Of a stretch of 64,000 bases of DNA, positions 44,124 to 52,134 are shown piece by piece. Both the position numbers and the translations under genes were made by a program. Under the pieces are notes generated by a model that worked only from the letters and a program-made list of their open reading frames with translations, did no database searches and had not been told where the DNA came from. Position 1 is the first letter of the stretch, and every line of letters starts with the position of its first letter. The DNA comes from Scytonema hofmannii PCC 7110 (GTDB lineage Bacteria; Cyanobacteriota; Cyanobacteriia; Cyanobacteriales; Nostocaceae): NCBI RefSeq assembly GCF_000346485.2, contig NZ_KQ976354.1:1827211-1891210 (forward strand), written 5' to 3'.

Positions 44124-44528
44124 AGGACTTACGCATTGACAAAAACTAACTATATGCATTCAACCTCACCTTTTGTTTAAGGTGTTCGAGGATGAAGTCA
44201 CGAGCGACCTGGAGAGATAAATTTCTTTGGAGTTCATACCAGTTTTCAATTAATTCTTAATTGATTTGACTACTAAGTAGATATTGGCAATAGTCTAATT
44301 TGGTAAATTTCATATCAAATGATCGAGACGGAAAATCTATCTATGATTTTCTCACTATTGAGAGAATAAAGATACTTTGACAATTTCCCAAGTTGGTCAT
44401 TTAAAATACATTTCTACAAAATTTAATATTTCTTGTTTCTCATGAGGTTTTAAGCATTAATACTTAAGCTAATATCACAAATGTGACAAAGCCGCATCTA
44501 GACCAATTGTGCCAGTTGCGTAAGTCCT
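44124..44528 (-). mobile_element. Internally deleted IS (MITE-like), 405 bp
   Basis: Terminal inverted repeats AGGACTTACGCA (44124-44135) and TGCGTAAGTCCT (44517-44528). On the minus strand the inside reads MKFTKLDYCQYLLSSQIN, then a stop, then ENWYELQRNLSLQVARDFIL and EHLKQKVRLNAYS: the first and last pieces of an IS701/IS4-like transposase with the middle removed. The left end is identical over 19 bp to the end at 25476-25494. Non-autonomous. Confidence 0.75.
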
Positions 44529-44569
44529 GTTTTTTTTCCTATTGTTAATTATAGGTCTTTGCTAAAATT

Positions 44570-44990
44570 CTATTTGTTGTCAAGAGGAGTCCAATCTCCA
44601 GAAGTAACAAAGCTCGCCCAAAACTTTGGATGCTGATACGAAGTTGCAACATCTGGATGATCCTGACCCAGTGCTTTCTCTCTAATTGCCAGTCAGCAAA
44701 AAATTGTGCTTTTTCAAGGGCAACTGTTTTCTCATCTGCTTTTTTTGCTTGCAGTTGTTTTTCCAAAGCCTTGAGTTCATTGGTTATTATCTGGCGCTCT
44801 TGCTTATCCATAATTTGAAAATTTGCAAATATGGTAGGATTATCACCTAAGAAGCCTTCCCATTTATAGCTACTTCCTGGTTGTAGCGCTTCTTTACCTG
44901 TGTAGATCGCCGAAGTTTTTTGCTCAATATTTGGCTTCCAATCATACTTGGGTGAATGGCGATGAGTAAGCCTGCTTTTCTGGGCAAAGA
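44570..44990 (-). pseudogene. CHAT/TPR and secreted-protein gene remnants
   Basis: Minus strand: LGQDHPDVATSYQHPKFWAS then FVTSGDWTPLDNK is a TPR unit fused to the CHAT C-terminal tail (44570-44690). Upstream, KYDWKPNIEQKTSAIYTGKE, LQPGSSYKWEGFLGDNPTIF and MDKQERQIITNELKALEKQL form an uninterrupted but start-less piece of another protein, with an LxPGxSYxW motif seen in cyanobacterial DUF928-type secreted proteins. None is complete. Confidence 0.45.
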
Positions 44991-45096
44991 TTAATGTAAA
45001 TCATCAGCGATCGCCATAATGAGTCGATTGTGAACTTGATGCCAAAGTTTAGGTTGGTAGAGAGCTTCCGATAGTTTTCTGAAATTTCGATCTTCA

Positions 45097-45468
45097 TCAA
45101 AGCTCAACTAAACCCAAACTAATTTTTATTGCTTGATTAACCTCTTCTATTGTTGCTTCTGTTAATTCACCTAGTTTTCTTATCAATCTTTGTTTATCAA
45201 TCGAACGAATTTGATTTAACAACACAACAGAATTTACTGTTATTCCACCTTCAGGGGGTTCAATTAAAACTTCTGTAGGATAAAGTGTTTCATCAAATTG
45301 AGAGGTAATTGCAGCGACAATTGTAATTGAACTGTACTCATTAGAAACATCATTTTGCAACACTAATGCCGGACGAGTTTTTTGGATTTCAGCACCAACT
45401 GTAGGATCGAAATTAACAAGATAGACTTCCCCTCGCTTGGGTTGCATTATTATACGTTTTGCTGCCAT
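45097..45468 (-). CDS. MazF/PemK-family toxin
   Basis: 123 residues. PKRGEVYLVNFDPTVGAEIQ, KTRPALVLQND, ITIVAAITSQ and NQIRSIDKQRLIRKLGEL are the canonical MazF motifs (endoribonuclease). Overlaps the upstream antitoxin by 19 bp. Intact. Confidence 0.93.
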   Translation of the reverse strand: MAAKRIIMQPKRGEVYLVNFDPTVGAEIQKTRPALVLQNDVSNEYSSITIVAAITSQFDETLYPTEVLIEPPEGGITVNSVVLLNQIRSIDKQRLIRKLGELTEATIEEVNQAIKISLGLVEL

Positions 45469-45692
45469 GCTTCTTCCTCAAGTGCAAACCAATCTTCTGT
45501 TAGATTGCGATCGCGTTCTGCACGACGAATGGCACCCTCTTTCAATTGCTGTCGTAGTTTTTCTTTTTGTTTTTGATCGACGTAATACTGAATAGCTTCA
45601 TCAATGAAACTACTGCGGTCTCCTTTTGAAGCAAACCGATCGAGTAGTTGCAGCGTTTTTTCAGGCAGTGCGATGTTGATACGATGATGCAT
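45450..45692 (-). CDS. Ribbon-helix-helix antitoxin of MazF module
   Basis: 80 residues from ATG 45692 (MHHRINIALPEKTLQLLDRF). The beta strand-helix-helix RINIALPEKTLQLLDRFASK...SSFIDEAIQYYV is an RHH DNA-binding domain; the acidic C-terminus (LTEDWFALEEEAWQQ) would block the toxin. The open frame upstream of 45692 is non-coding and is rejected. Confidence 0.85.
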   Translation of the reverse strand: MHHRINIALPEKTLQLLDRFASKGDRSSFIDEAIQYYVDQKQKEKLRQQLKEGAIRRAERDRNLTEDWFALEEEAWQQNV

Positions 45693-45757
45693 ACTTATTC
45701 CACACTTTAAATACATACCTATAGTATACCTTATTAATTTAACCATCCTTAAGGGTG

Positions 45758-45838
45758 ATGACACAGGCTGAACTAGCAGACAAAATTCACTCCAGTCAAC
45801 CACGTATTGCCAAGGCTGAAAATGGTGATGTTTCAGTT
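45758..45838 (+). pseudogene. XRE helix-turn-helix remnant
   Basis: ATG 45758 gives MTQAELADKIHSSQPRIAKA then ENGDVSVS, the HTH of XRE/HigA-type antitoxins, then loses similarity. Only about 27 codons remain. Confidence 0.5.
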
Positions 45839-46092
45839 TCATATCATATTGTCTCTACAACTCCCGTCTCGTTAATACCTTTTTTGACGACTGACTTACA
45901 AAACTGCATACCGGGCGAACATCTATAGGTCGATTGTTAATAATAAATTTTAGTAATTCTGAACTAGGATTAAGGAGCCTTTAGATGGTCTAAATATTAG
46001 ACATCTCCAGAAATTAATTATGCATTACCCAAAAGTCTTGGTAGGGGCGCGGCGACCTTGCGCCCTTACATCTTTTTCACTCCTATGTCTAT

Positions 46093-47196
46093 TTATGTCC
46101 TATTATTAGATTGGAACAAACAAGCGATCGCAAGCTCGGAGTGCTGTAAAAGTGTATTGCGATCGAGACAATAGGGTTTGTATTGGGGAGTTGCAGCTAG
46201 TAGTTTTTCAATTCTCACTCTAGCCGCTTCAACTACTGATTCAGAGAGGCTACCACTCTCAAAAGAGTCTGAAAAATCTCGAGCAATCTTGTAGATTCGT
46301 TCTGAGGATGAGGAAGGGAGATTACGAGATACAATAAACAAATCGCAGCCAGCATGAAAAGTTTGTGCTACCGTTCCACTTTGAGTATACATATCTGAGA
46401 CTGCTTTCATGTCCAAGTCGTCCGACACAACTACCCCCTCAAAACCCAGTTCCTCTCGCAGAATGGTATGCAATATGGGTTTTGATAGTGTAGCAGGGAC
46501 ATTTGGATCGATTTTAGAAAACAAAATATGAGCAGTCATTATCATGGGAACTTGCTTTTCAATCAGTGCTTTAAAAGTGATCAGTTCGCGATTTCGCAGT
46601 TCCTCTACAGATAAATTGAGTGTGGGTAACTCTAAGTGAGAATCAGTGCTGGTGTCCCCATGACCTGGGAAATGTTTCGCACATCCAATGATTCCTGAGT
46701 CTTTCAGACCGAGGTAGTAATCAAGAACACCTCGAGCAGCAATTTGCGGAGTTTCTCCAAAAGCGCGAGGTCCAATAATTGGGTTGTTGGGATTGGAGAA
46801 AATATCAGCGACAGGAGACCACGACACATTAATACCCAAAGATTTCAGTTCTACTCCTGTAGCTACTGCGATTTCACGGGATTTAGATTTGTAAAGTAAC
46901 GCATGAGGAAATCGGGTTAGGGGTGGTGGTGTGCGATGGACTCGACCACCTTCATGATCTAGAGTGAGGAACATCGAATCGCGATCGCTGTACAGCTTTA
47001 TTTGGTCTATCAACTCACTAAAGCTTTGCAACCAAACTTCATAGGGAGCATCATAACGAAAGTTCTTTTGAAAGAAAATAACTCCAATCGGTTTTAACTC
47101 ATTAAGTATACGTTTATCATCATCATTCAGTGTAGTTCCGGAAATACCAACAATCAGATGGTTTCCAAAACGTTGTGGTTTTTGTGTTTCTGCCAT
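46093..47196 (-). CDS. nagZ: Beta-N-acetylhexosaminidase (GH3)
   Basis: 367 residues from ATG 47196, preceded by AGGAGGGAAA; the longer frame to 47250 is rejected. GH3 fold: LTLDHEGGRVHRTPPPLTRF, CAKHFPGHGDTSTDSH (substrate/general acid loop) and VVSDDLDMKAVSD with the nucleophile Asp. Removes GlcNAc from muropeptides in cell-wall recycling. No signal peptide, so cytosolic like NagZ. A piece of its 5' end is duplicated at 48113-48212. Confidence 0.88.
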   Translation of the reverse strand: MAETQKPQRFGNHLIVGISGTTLNDDDKRILNELKPIGVIFFQKNFRYDAPYEVWLQSFSELIDQIKLYSDRDSMFLTLDHEGGRVHRTPPPLTRFPHALLYKSKSREIAVATGVELKSLGINVSWSPVADIFSNPNNPIIGPRAFGETPQIAARGVLDYYLGLKDSGIIGCAKHFPGHGDTSTDSHLELPTLNLSVEELRNRELITFKALIEKQVPMIMTAHILFSKIDPNVPATLSKPILHTILREELGFEGVVVSDDLDMKAVSDMYTQSGTVAQTFHAGCDLFIVSRNLPSSSSERIYKIARDFSDSFESGSLSESVVEAARVRIEKLLAATPQYKPYCLDRNTLLQHSELAIACLFQSNNRT

Positions 47197-47319
47197 TTTC
47201 CCTCCTAACAACTGTACAATTGAGGACGGGCGAGGACGCCCATCCCACAAGAACCTGATTTAATTAAGTTATGTAAATTTAAAAATTTTTAGCTGAGTGA
47301 CCCTGAATCTAAGTTCAGT

Positions 47320-47808
47320 TTAATCACTTAAGTCCTTTTGGTACTTTTGTAACAGCGCCTGAATCAGCTTAGATGAAGCTCGAAAGGTGGTTTGCTGTAG
47401 ACGGTTAATCGATTCGGGAAAATCTAGCAGATTTTGCCGAGCGGCTTCATCTAACACACCCAGTAATCCAGTTACTCTCAAACCACGGAATTGAGCAATC
47501 TGTCGTCCTAACAAATCATCAATAATGACTAAATCAGCTTTTTGCTGTTCTGCTAGAACAATCGCGTCTCGTTCGCCAGGATCTAAAGTATTTAAATTCT
47601 CATCAGATAAGGTATTTACAGATTGAATGACCAACCATCTAGGTGGTGTCTGAATCCACGCTTGGACGATACCTGGGGAACGAGGATCTGTAAGTTCTTT
47701 TTGAACAATTTTAGGAATCAGTACCTGACCGTATAATTGGTGAAGTACATCTATTTTGCCTATCAGTAAAAGATAACAAATTGGCGATGTATCTGACACT
47801 ACAATCAT
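47320..47808 (-). CDS. PIN-domain (DUF3368) toxin-like protein
   Basis: 162 residues. MIVVSDTSPICYLLLIGKI (Asp6), VQKELTDPRSPG, DPGERDAIVLAEQQ and DLVIIDDLLGRQIAQ give the four acidic PIN positions. DUF3368 proteins pair with UPF0175 proteins, as here (1-bp overlap). Likely RNase toxin. Confidence 0.88.
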   Translation of the reverse strand: MIVVSDTSPICYLLLIGKIDVLHQLYGQVLIPKIVQKELTDPRSPGIVQAWIQTPPRWLVIQSVNTLSDENLNTLDPGERDAIVLAEQQKADLVIIDDLLGRQIAQFRGLRVTGLLGVLDEAARQNLLDFPESINRLQQTTFRASSKLIQALLQKYQKDLSD

Positions 47809-48092
47809 TAAGAGTTCAACTTTCCTTCTTGTCGCAGTTGCTCATGAGTTTGGCGATCGCGTCCGTAATCAGTTTCGTCATACTGTAAATCAATACCTTT
47901 TGCTTTGAGAAATGCATCAACTTCTAAGCGCGTAGACATTCCGAGCAACTCTCGCACCTTCCCCACACTGATGGAACCGTCTATATAAGCTTCTATCACA
48001 AGCATTTCCAGCAACTTCCGTTCTAAGGATCCCCATTTCCTTTCTAGGGAATGAGCGACATCATCTGGTAAAGCAATCTGAATCTGCGTCAT
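47808..48092 (-). CDS. UPF0175 antitoxin
   Basis: 94 residues. IALPDDVAHSLERKWGSLER, EAYIDGSISVGKVRELLGMS and TRLEVDAFLKAKGI form the UPF0175 helix-turn-helix fold. The start ATG overlaps the stop of a 34-codon upstream ORF (ATGA), implying translational coupling. Confidence 0.88.
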   Translation of the reverse strand: MTQIQIALPDDVAHSLERKWGSLERKLLEMLVIEAYIDGSISVGKVRELLGMSTRLEVDAFLKAKGIDLQYDETDYGRDRQTHEQLRQEGKLNS

Positions 48093-48193
48093 ATCCTTAC
48101 ACTGTTAAAATTATCATTATCATTAAGTGTAGTTCCGAAAATACCAACAATCAGATAGTTTCCAAAACGTTGAGGTTTTTGTGCTACTGACAT
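48089..48193 (-). CDS. 34-codon leader ORF derived from nagZ 5' end
   Basis: ATG 48193 after AGGAGGAAAA gives MSVAQKPQRFGNYLIVGIFG then TTLNDNDNFNSVRI and TGA at 48091-48089, which overlaps the antitoxin ATG. The first 24 residues copy the NagZ N-terminus. The ribosome site was copied too, so it should be translated. It may now serve only to bring ribosomes to the antitoxin start. Confidence 0.6.
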   Translation of the reverse strand: MSVAQKPQRFGNYLIVGIFGTTLNDNDNFNSVRI

Positions 48194-48212
48194 TTTTCCT
48201 CCTAACAACTAT
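48113..48212 (-). repeat. Duplicated nagZ translation-start region
   Basis: About 100 bp, near 90% like 47121-47220 by eye, including the ribosome site CTCCTAACAAC (plus strand). The UPF0175-PIN module lies between the two copies, so the pair flank the module as direct repeats. Confidence 0.8.
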
Positions 48213-48244
48213 ACAAGTTTAGCTCTAACTCAATCCCCAGATCC

Positions 48245-48803
48245 ATGGACAACTTCTACACCTTCAAATTTAACCACTCAGAAGCGATGAGCGCCCTAAA
48301 AGAGGGGCAAATTAACTCTATTGATTATTACTTTGCCCGTTTGGACTTGTTTAACTTGTCTGTAATGGCGGATTATGACCAGCTCGTCTCGCTACCAACT
48401 CTTACAGCAATTGACAAGCATTGGTATCAAATTGAAACAGCGAGAAAAGTCCTCAGACAGATGGGAGGGCGGGCTTTGCTTGCAGACGAAGTAGGGTTGG
48501 GTAAAACTATTGAAGCTGGGCTTATCTGTGCTGAGTATTTGGCAAGAGGTCAAATTCAATCCATATTAGTTCTCACCCCAGCTTCCCTTGTGTCTCAATG
48601 GCAGTTAGAGTTAGCCTCGAATTCAGTGTACTTTGCAAAGAAAGAAAGCCAAACGGACAGTAACAGCAGTTTGGAATCCGTTTACTAAAATTATTGAGCC
48701 ACTCCGTTGTGAAATATCAGGAGAACCTGTTTATAGCTTTTATTTAGATGATAAAGAGGCAAAAATTATCTCACCTACAATTTGGGAGTTAGGTGAGAAT
48801 TAA
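48245..48803 (+). pseudogene. SNF2-family helicase with middle deleted
   Basis: ATG 48245 opens an SNF2-type N-terminus: LPTLTAIDKHWYQIETARKV, then GGRALLADEVGLGKTIEAGL (Walker A) and ILVLTPASLVSQWQLEL (motif Ia). The frame stops at 48688. In another frame LQRKKAKRTVTAVWNPFTKI, EPLRCEISGEPVYSFYLDD and SPTIWELGEN, ending at 48803, fit the C-terminus of the same kind of protein. About 800-900 residues are missing at a junction near 48620. Confidence 0.65.
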
Positions 48804-50101
48804 TTTAAAGGTAATTGAACCGTAAAAGTACTACCTTTACCCAACTCACTTTGCACGCTCAAGCTCCCTTTGTGTGCTTGCACGATCGCCTGTGCGATCG
48901 CTAACCCCAATCCAGAACCGCCCGTACTCCGAGAGCGATCGCTATTGACTCGATAAAAACGGTCAAAAATCCGCTTTTGTTCGTGAGATGCAATACCTAT
49001 TCCACTATCTTGAACTTGAACGATCGCATAATAGCCGTCACTATCCACGATCACTTTAACTCCACCGCTAATTGGTGTGTACTGAATGCCATTTACAATC
49101 AAATTAGAAACCAAACGATAAATTTGGTCTTCATCACCTGTCACATATAAAGGTTGCTGTTTTCGGATTTCAGACTTCAAATCGACTTTATATGCGATCG
49201 CCAACGCTGCCAATTCTTCAACTAAATCGCTCACAATATCATTAAAACAACAACGCTCTCGTTTTACCGATACAGCTTGTCTATCCATACGAGCCAGCAG
49301 AAGCAGATCGGTCACCAAAGTCGTTAAACGCTGATTCTGACGCTGTATAGTTGTTAATGTATCCCGTGCTTCTTTATCATTCAAATAACTCATCAAAAGT
49401 GCAGACTCTACCGTTGCTTGTGTTGCTGCTAAAGGTGTTCGCAACTCGTGAGCTGCATCTGCCGTAAATTGTTCTACTTGCCTGTAAGATTTGTATATTG
49501 GTAGCATCGCCAATCTAGATAACCACCAGCTAGCACCACCTACCAAAATCATCGCCAATGGCAATCCCAATAATAAAGCTAACCTCACATTCGCTAAGTA
49601 ACTATCCACATCTTGAAGATTGCGCCCCATTTGCATGTGTCCCCAAAGTCGATGATCCCTTGTATGCAGCTCTAAAGAAATCTGATGATAGCGATTTCCA
49701 CTTGCATCTTTGAGATTTTGCCAAGTCAGATTACCTGGCGTTACAGCTAACCCCTTAGGCTCAAAACCAGCTTTAGCAACAACCCGCCCAGAACGATCTA
49801 ACAAGCGGACATAGTAATTACCTTGGTGAACCGCGCTCAGAATGTGGCGTTTTGGTTCTCGTTCTGGCAAAAGCTGTCGGGCGGATGGTTCGAGACGTTC
49901 TGGTTGCTTCAACTCATTTTCAAGGCTGTCGTGCAAAGTTCCAGCAACAGCTTCCAATTCCCTATCTAAAGTTTGCCAGTGAGCGTGAACGATCGCTTCG
50001 TATACCCCCAAACCGCACAAACTGAGTATGAAGCCCATCACTACAGCATACCAGCTAGCCAGCCGCAAACGAGTTTGAGTAAAAAGCTTATGTTGGTTCA
50101 T
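48800..50101 (-). CDS. Sensor histidine kinase (RppB/ManS-like)
   Basis: 433 residues from ATG 50101 (MNQHKLFTQTRLRLASWYAV). Two membrane segments (about 16-36 and 172-196) bracket a 135-residue extracytoplasmic sensor. HisKA: AAHELRTPLAATQA (His218). N-box LVSNLIVNGIQYTP, G1 VQDSGIGIA, G2 GGSGLGLAIA. Start overlaps the response regulator stop by 14 bp. Similar cyanobacterial pairs sense nickel/redox (RppAB/NrsRS) or manganese (ManSR); the His-rich lipoprotein in the operon favours a metal signal. Confidence 0.88.
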   Translation of the reverse strand: MNQHKLFTQTRLRLASWYAVVMGFILSLCGLGVYEAIVHAHWQTLDRELEAVAGTLHDSLENELKQPERLEPSARQLLPEREPKRHILSAVHQGNYYVRLLDRSGRVVAKAGFEPKGLAVTPGNLTWQNLKDASGNRYHQISLELHTRDHRLWGHMQMGRNLQDVDSYLANVRLALLLGLPLAMILVGGASWWLSRLAMLPIYKSYRQVEQFTADAAHELRTPLAATQATVESALLMSYLNDKEARDTLTTIQRQNQRLTTLVTDLLLLARMDRQAVSVKRERCCFNDIVSDLVEELAALAIAYKVDLKSEIRKQQPLYVTGDEDQIYRLVSNLIVNGIQYTPISGGVKVIVDSDGYYAIVQVQDSGIGIASHEQKRIFDRFYRVNSDRSRSTGGSGLGLAIAQAIVQAHKGSLSVQSELGKGSTFTVQLPLN

Positions 50102-50792
50102 CGGTTGTGTTGAGACGGTAACCCTTACCATGAACCGTCTCAATGATATGGGTACTATCGACTTGTGCTAATTGTCGTCTCAGCAGACGTATTTGTGCTG
50201 CAACAACATTACTTATAGTATCTGCATTCACCTCCCAAAGCTGATTGCGAATTTGGTCGGTAGTCACAATTTGGTTGGGATGCTTCATCAAATATTCTAA
50301 GAGTTGAAATTCTTTATTAGTTAAAAGAATTTCTTTTTTGTTTCCATCTGATGTCAAACGGTAAACAGTGTGATTTCCATAATCGAAGGTTAGGTTAGCA
50401 ATTTGTAATTTTTGGGGTTGAAACTGAGGAGAACGTCGCTGCAAAGCACGCAATCTTGCCAACAATTCTACCATACCAAAGGGCTTCACCAAGTAATCAT
50501 CTGCACCTGCATCTAGCCCGGTGACTTTGTCTTCCATGCTATCTTTGGCAGTTAGCATCAATATAGGGCAAGAATTCTGTTTAGCCCGCAACCGCTTGCA
50601 CAACTCCACTCCCGACAATCCAGGAAGCAACCAGTCAAAGATTGCGAGAGTATATTGCGTCCAACCCCGTTCGAGGTAATCCCATGCTTCAGATCCATCC
50701 AGAACCCAGTCTACAACATACTTTTCCTGGTTGAGCACTCGCTTTATTGCTGCACCTAAATCTGGTTCATCTTCTACTAATAAAAGTCTCAT
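50088..50792 (-). CDS. OmpR-family response regulator (RppA/ManR-like)
   Basis: 234 residues from ATG 50792 (MRLLLVEDEPDLGAAIKRVL); a nine-codon longer start is less typical. Receiver with Asp53 (AIFDWLLPG), Glu7/Asp8 and KPF lysine, then winged-helix DNA-binding domain (LLTNKEFQLLEYLMKHPNQI, HIIETVHGKGYRL). The first gene of the operon (lipoprotein, 50794-51306) ends 2 bp before this start. Confidence 0.9.
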   Translation of the reverse strand: MRLLLVEDEPDLGAAIKRVLNQEKYVVDWVLDGSEAWDYLERGWTQYTLAIFDWLLPGLSGVELCKRLRAKQNSCPILMLTAKDSMEDKVTGLDAGADDYLVKPFGMVELLARLRALQRRSPQFQPQKLQIANLTFDYGNHTVYRLTSDGNKKEILLTNKEFQLLEYLMKHPNQIVTTDQIRNQLWEVNADTISNVVAAQIRLLRRQLAQVDSTHIIETVHGKGYRLNTTDEPT

Positions 50793-50793
50793 C

Positions 50794-51306
50794 TTATTTA
50801 TTAAAGGTAAAACGTCCATCTACTTTTTTACCATTAATATCAGAAGTCACTCTTACTTGATATTGACCAGTTGCCTTTTCAGCAAGCATTCCTTTATAAT
50901 GTTTTCCACCTGCATCATAGGTTAAGGGAATTGTCTTTTGCGTACCATCTGGTAACTGAACTAAGGCTGTTACTTTGGCATTAGGAATTGCTTCGTGATT
51001 CTCTCCTTTTTGCAGGTAAAAATCTAAGTGTGTTCTATTCGCTTCTTTTAAAGGAACAAATTCTAAGTGATAGGCTCCTGTTTCTACAATTGTTCCCCCA
51101 TGAGATTCGCCATGTTGATGTTCTGTTTTTTTGGCTGCTGCAGGTGAGGCTGTAGGAACGGAAGGCTGACTGGTTGAGGTAGTGCTGGTTTGGCTTTGTG
51201 CTGTAGAAGATTCTGAATTAGCGGCTTGATTGCTGTTACTACATGCTCCTAAGAAGAATGTTCCTATAGTTCCCACAATAATGAGCTTGGATTTTAATGA
51301 TTTCAT
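50794..51306 (-). CDS. Putative metal-binding lipoprotein
   Basis: 170 residues. Signal with lipobox LGAC (Cys22), Ser/Thr/Gln-rich linker, then His-rich KKTEHQHGESHGGTIVE and a beta-sandwich domain (GAYHLEFVPLKEANRTHLDF, KVTALVQLPDGTQKTIPLTY, GQYQVRVTSDI) like FixH/YtkA-type domains. The HxH...H cluster could bind Ni, Cu or Zn. Leads the two-component operon, so it may be a periplasmic metal buffer or sensor accessory. Confidence 0.7.
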   Translation of the reverse strand: MKSLKSKLIIVGTIGTFFLGACSNSNQAANSESSTAQSQTSTTSTSQPSVPTASPAAAKKTEHQHGESHGGTIVETGAYHLEFVPLKEANRTHLDFYLQKGENHEAIPNAKVTALVQLPDGTQKTIPLTYDAGGKHYKGMLAEKATGQYQVRVTSDINGKKVDGRFTFNK

Positions 51307-51370
51307 TGCTGCTTCCTTTTCTATTTGTCAATTTCATAGCTAACGACTACTATCAGTTTGACAAATAAAA

Positions 51371-51387
51371 ATGAAATTAGGATGAAA
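51371..51387 (-). promoter_or_regulatory. TTTCAT-N5-TTTCAT box upstream of two-component operon
   Basis: On the minus strand TTTCATCCTAATTTCAT reads 51387-51371, 65 bp before the lipoprotein ATG; repeats are 11 bp apart. The same box precedes mntC. Consistent with autoregulation by the OmpR-type regulator encoded here. Confidence 0.5.
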
Positions 51388-51584
51388 TAGGTAAGTCGCC
51401 ACAGCCTAACGGGGCGACAAAATAACCTAGTAAGTCAAAGGATTGACTAAGATCTGGTAATTTTTTAGTCTTTTCTACGAACTCTAGTTTCAGTATTTCG
51501 GATAATACTGTAGAAATTTGATATGATTCTGAATTAATGAAGGACTGCATACCCTAAACTTCTAAAGTTCTGAATTGACAAAAA

Positions 51585-52097
51585 TTACCCTGGTGTTATC
51601 GCATTTAGCCTCTGAGTATTTTGGCCATAGCCGTAGAGTTTCAAGAAGCTATTCCTAACTTCCAAATCAGGAAACTCTGCTGAGTCCTCAAGTTTTTGGA
51701 GTCGTTCAGAAACAATGGGAACTACAGACAAAGCATGACCCGACTGAAATTCAGATTCATTTTCTATCATTAATTCCATGATAGAATTCAAAGTGTAAGG
51801 ATTGCAGTGCTGTGCTTGTTTGCCGATATAATCCAGAGCCTGTTCTCGGTTTATGTAAAAAAGTATCTTCAGTGAAGCTGCCTGTAGATAGCAGTCTCCG
51901 AGAGACTTAGATAAAATTTGCCAAGCAACCGCACTAGCTTCTTGGCTTTCCCGCCTTGATAATTCTGCAAGAGCATAATTAGCAATATATAATTCATCGC
52001 CTAAAGCTAGGTTTCTTAGCATATCCTCTGATAAATTACTGTAATTTATATCATCAGCATTCATCATCATTAATAGATCTAATTCATTGAATTTCAT
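51585..52097 (-). CDS. Unknown helical-repeat protein
   Basis: 170 residues from ATG 52097 (MKFNELDLLMMMNADDINYS), after AGAGGTTGAACAG. Composed of helix pairs (LYIANYALAELSRRESQEAS, LQAASLKILFYINREQALDY) resembling HEAT-type repeats. It starts 38 bp after the neighbouring gene ends, so the two are probably co-transcribed; a partner or immunity-like role is possible but not shown. Confidence 0.5.
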   Translation of the reverse strand: MKFNELDLLMMMNADDINYSNLSEDMLRNLALGDELYIANYALAELSRRESQEASAVAWQILSKSLGDCYLQAASLKILFYINREQALDYIGKQAQHCNPYTLNSIMELMIENESEFQSGHALSVVPIVSERLQKLEDSAEFPDLEVRNSFLKLYGYGQNTQRLNAITPG

Positions 52098-52134
52098 CTG
52101 TTCAACCTCTTTGCACACGAACATGAATTTTGCA

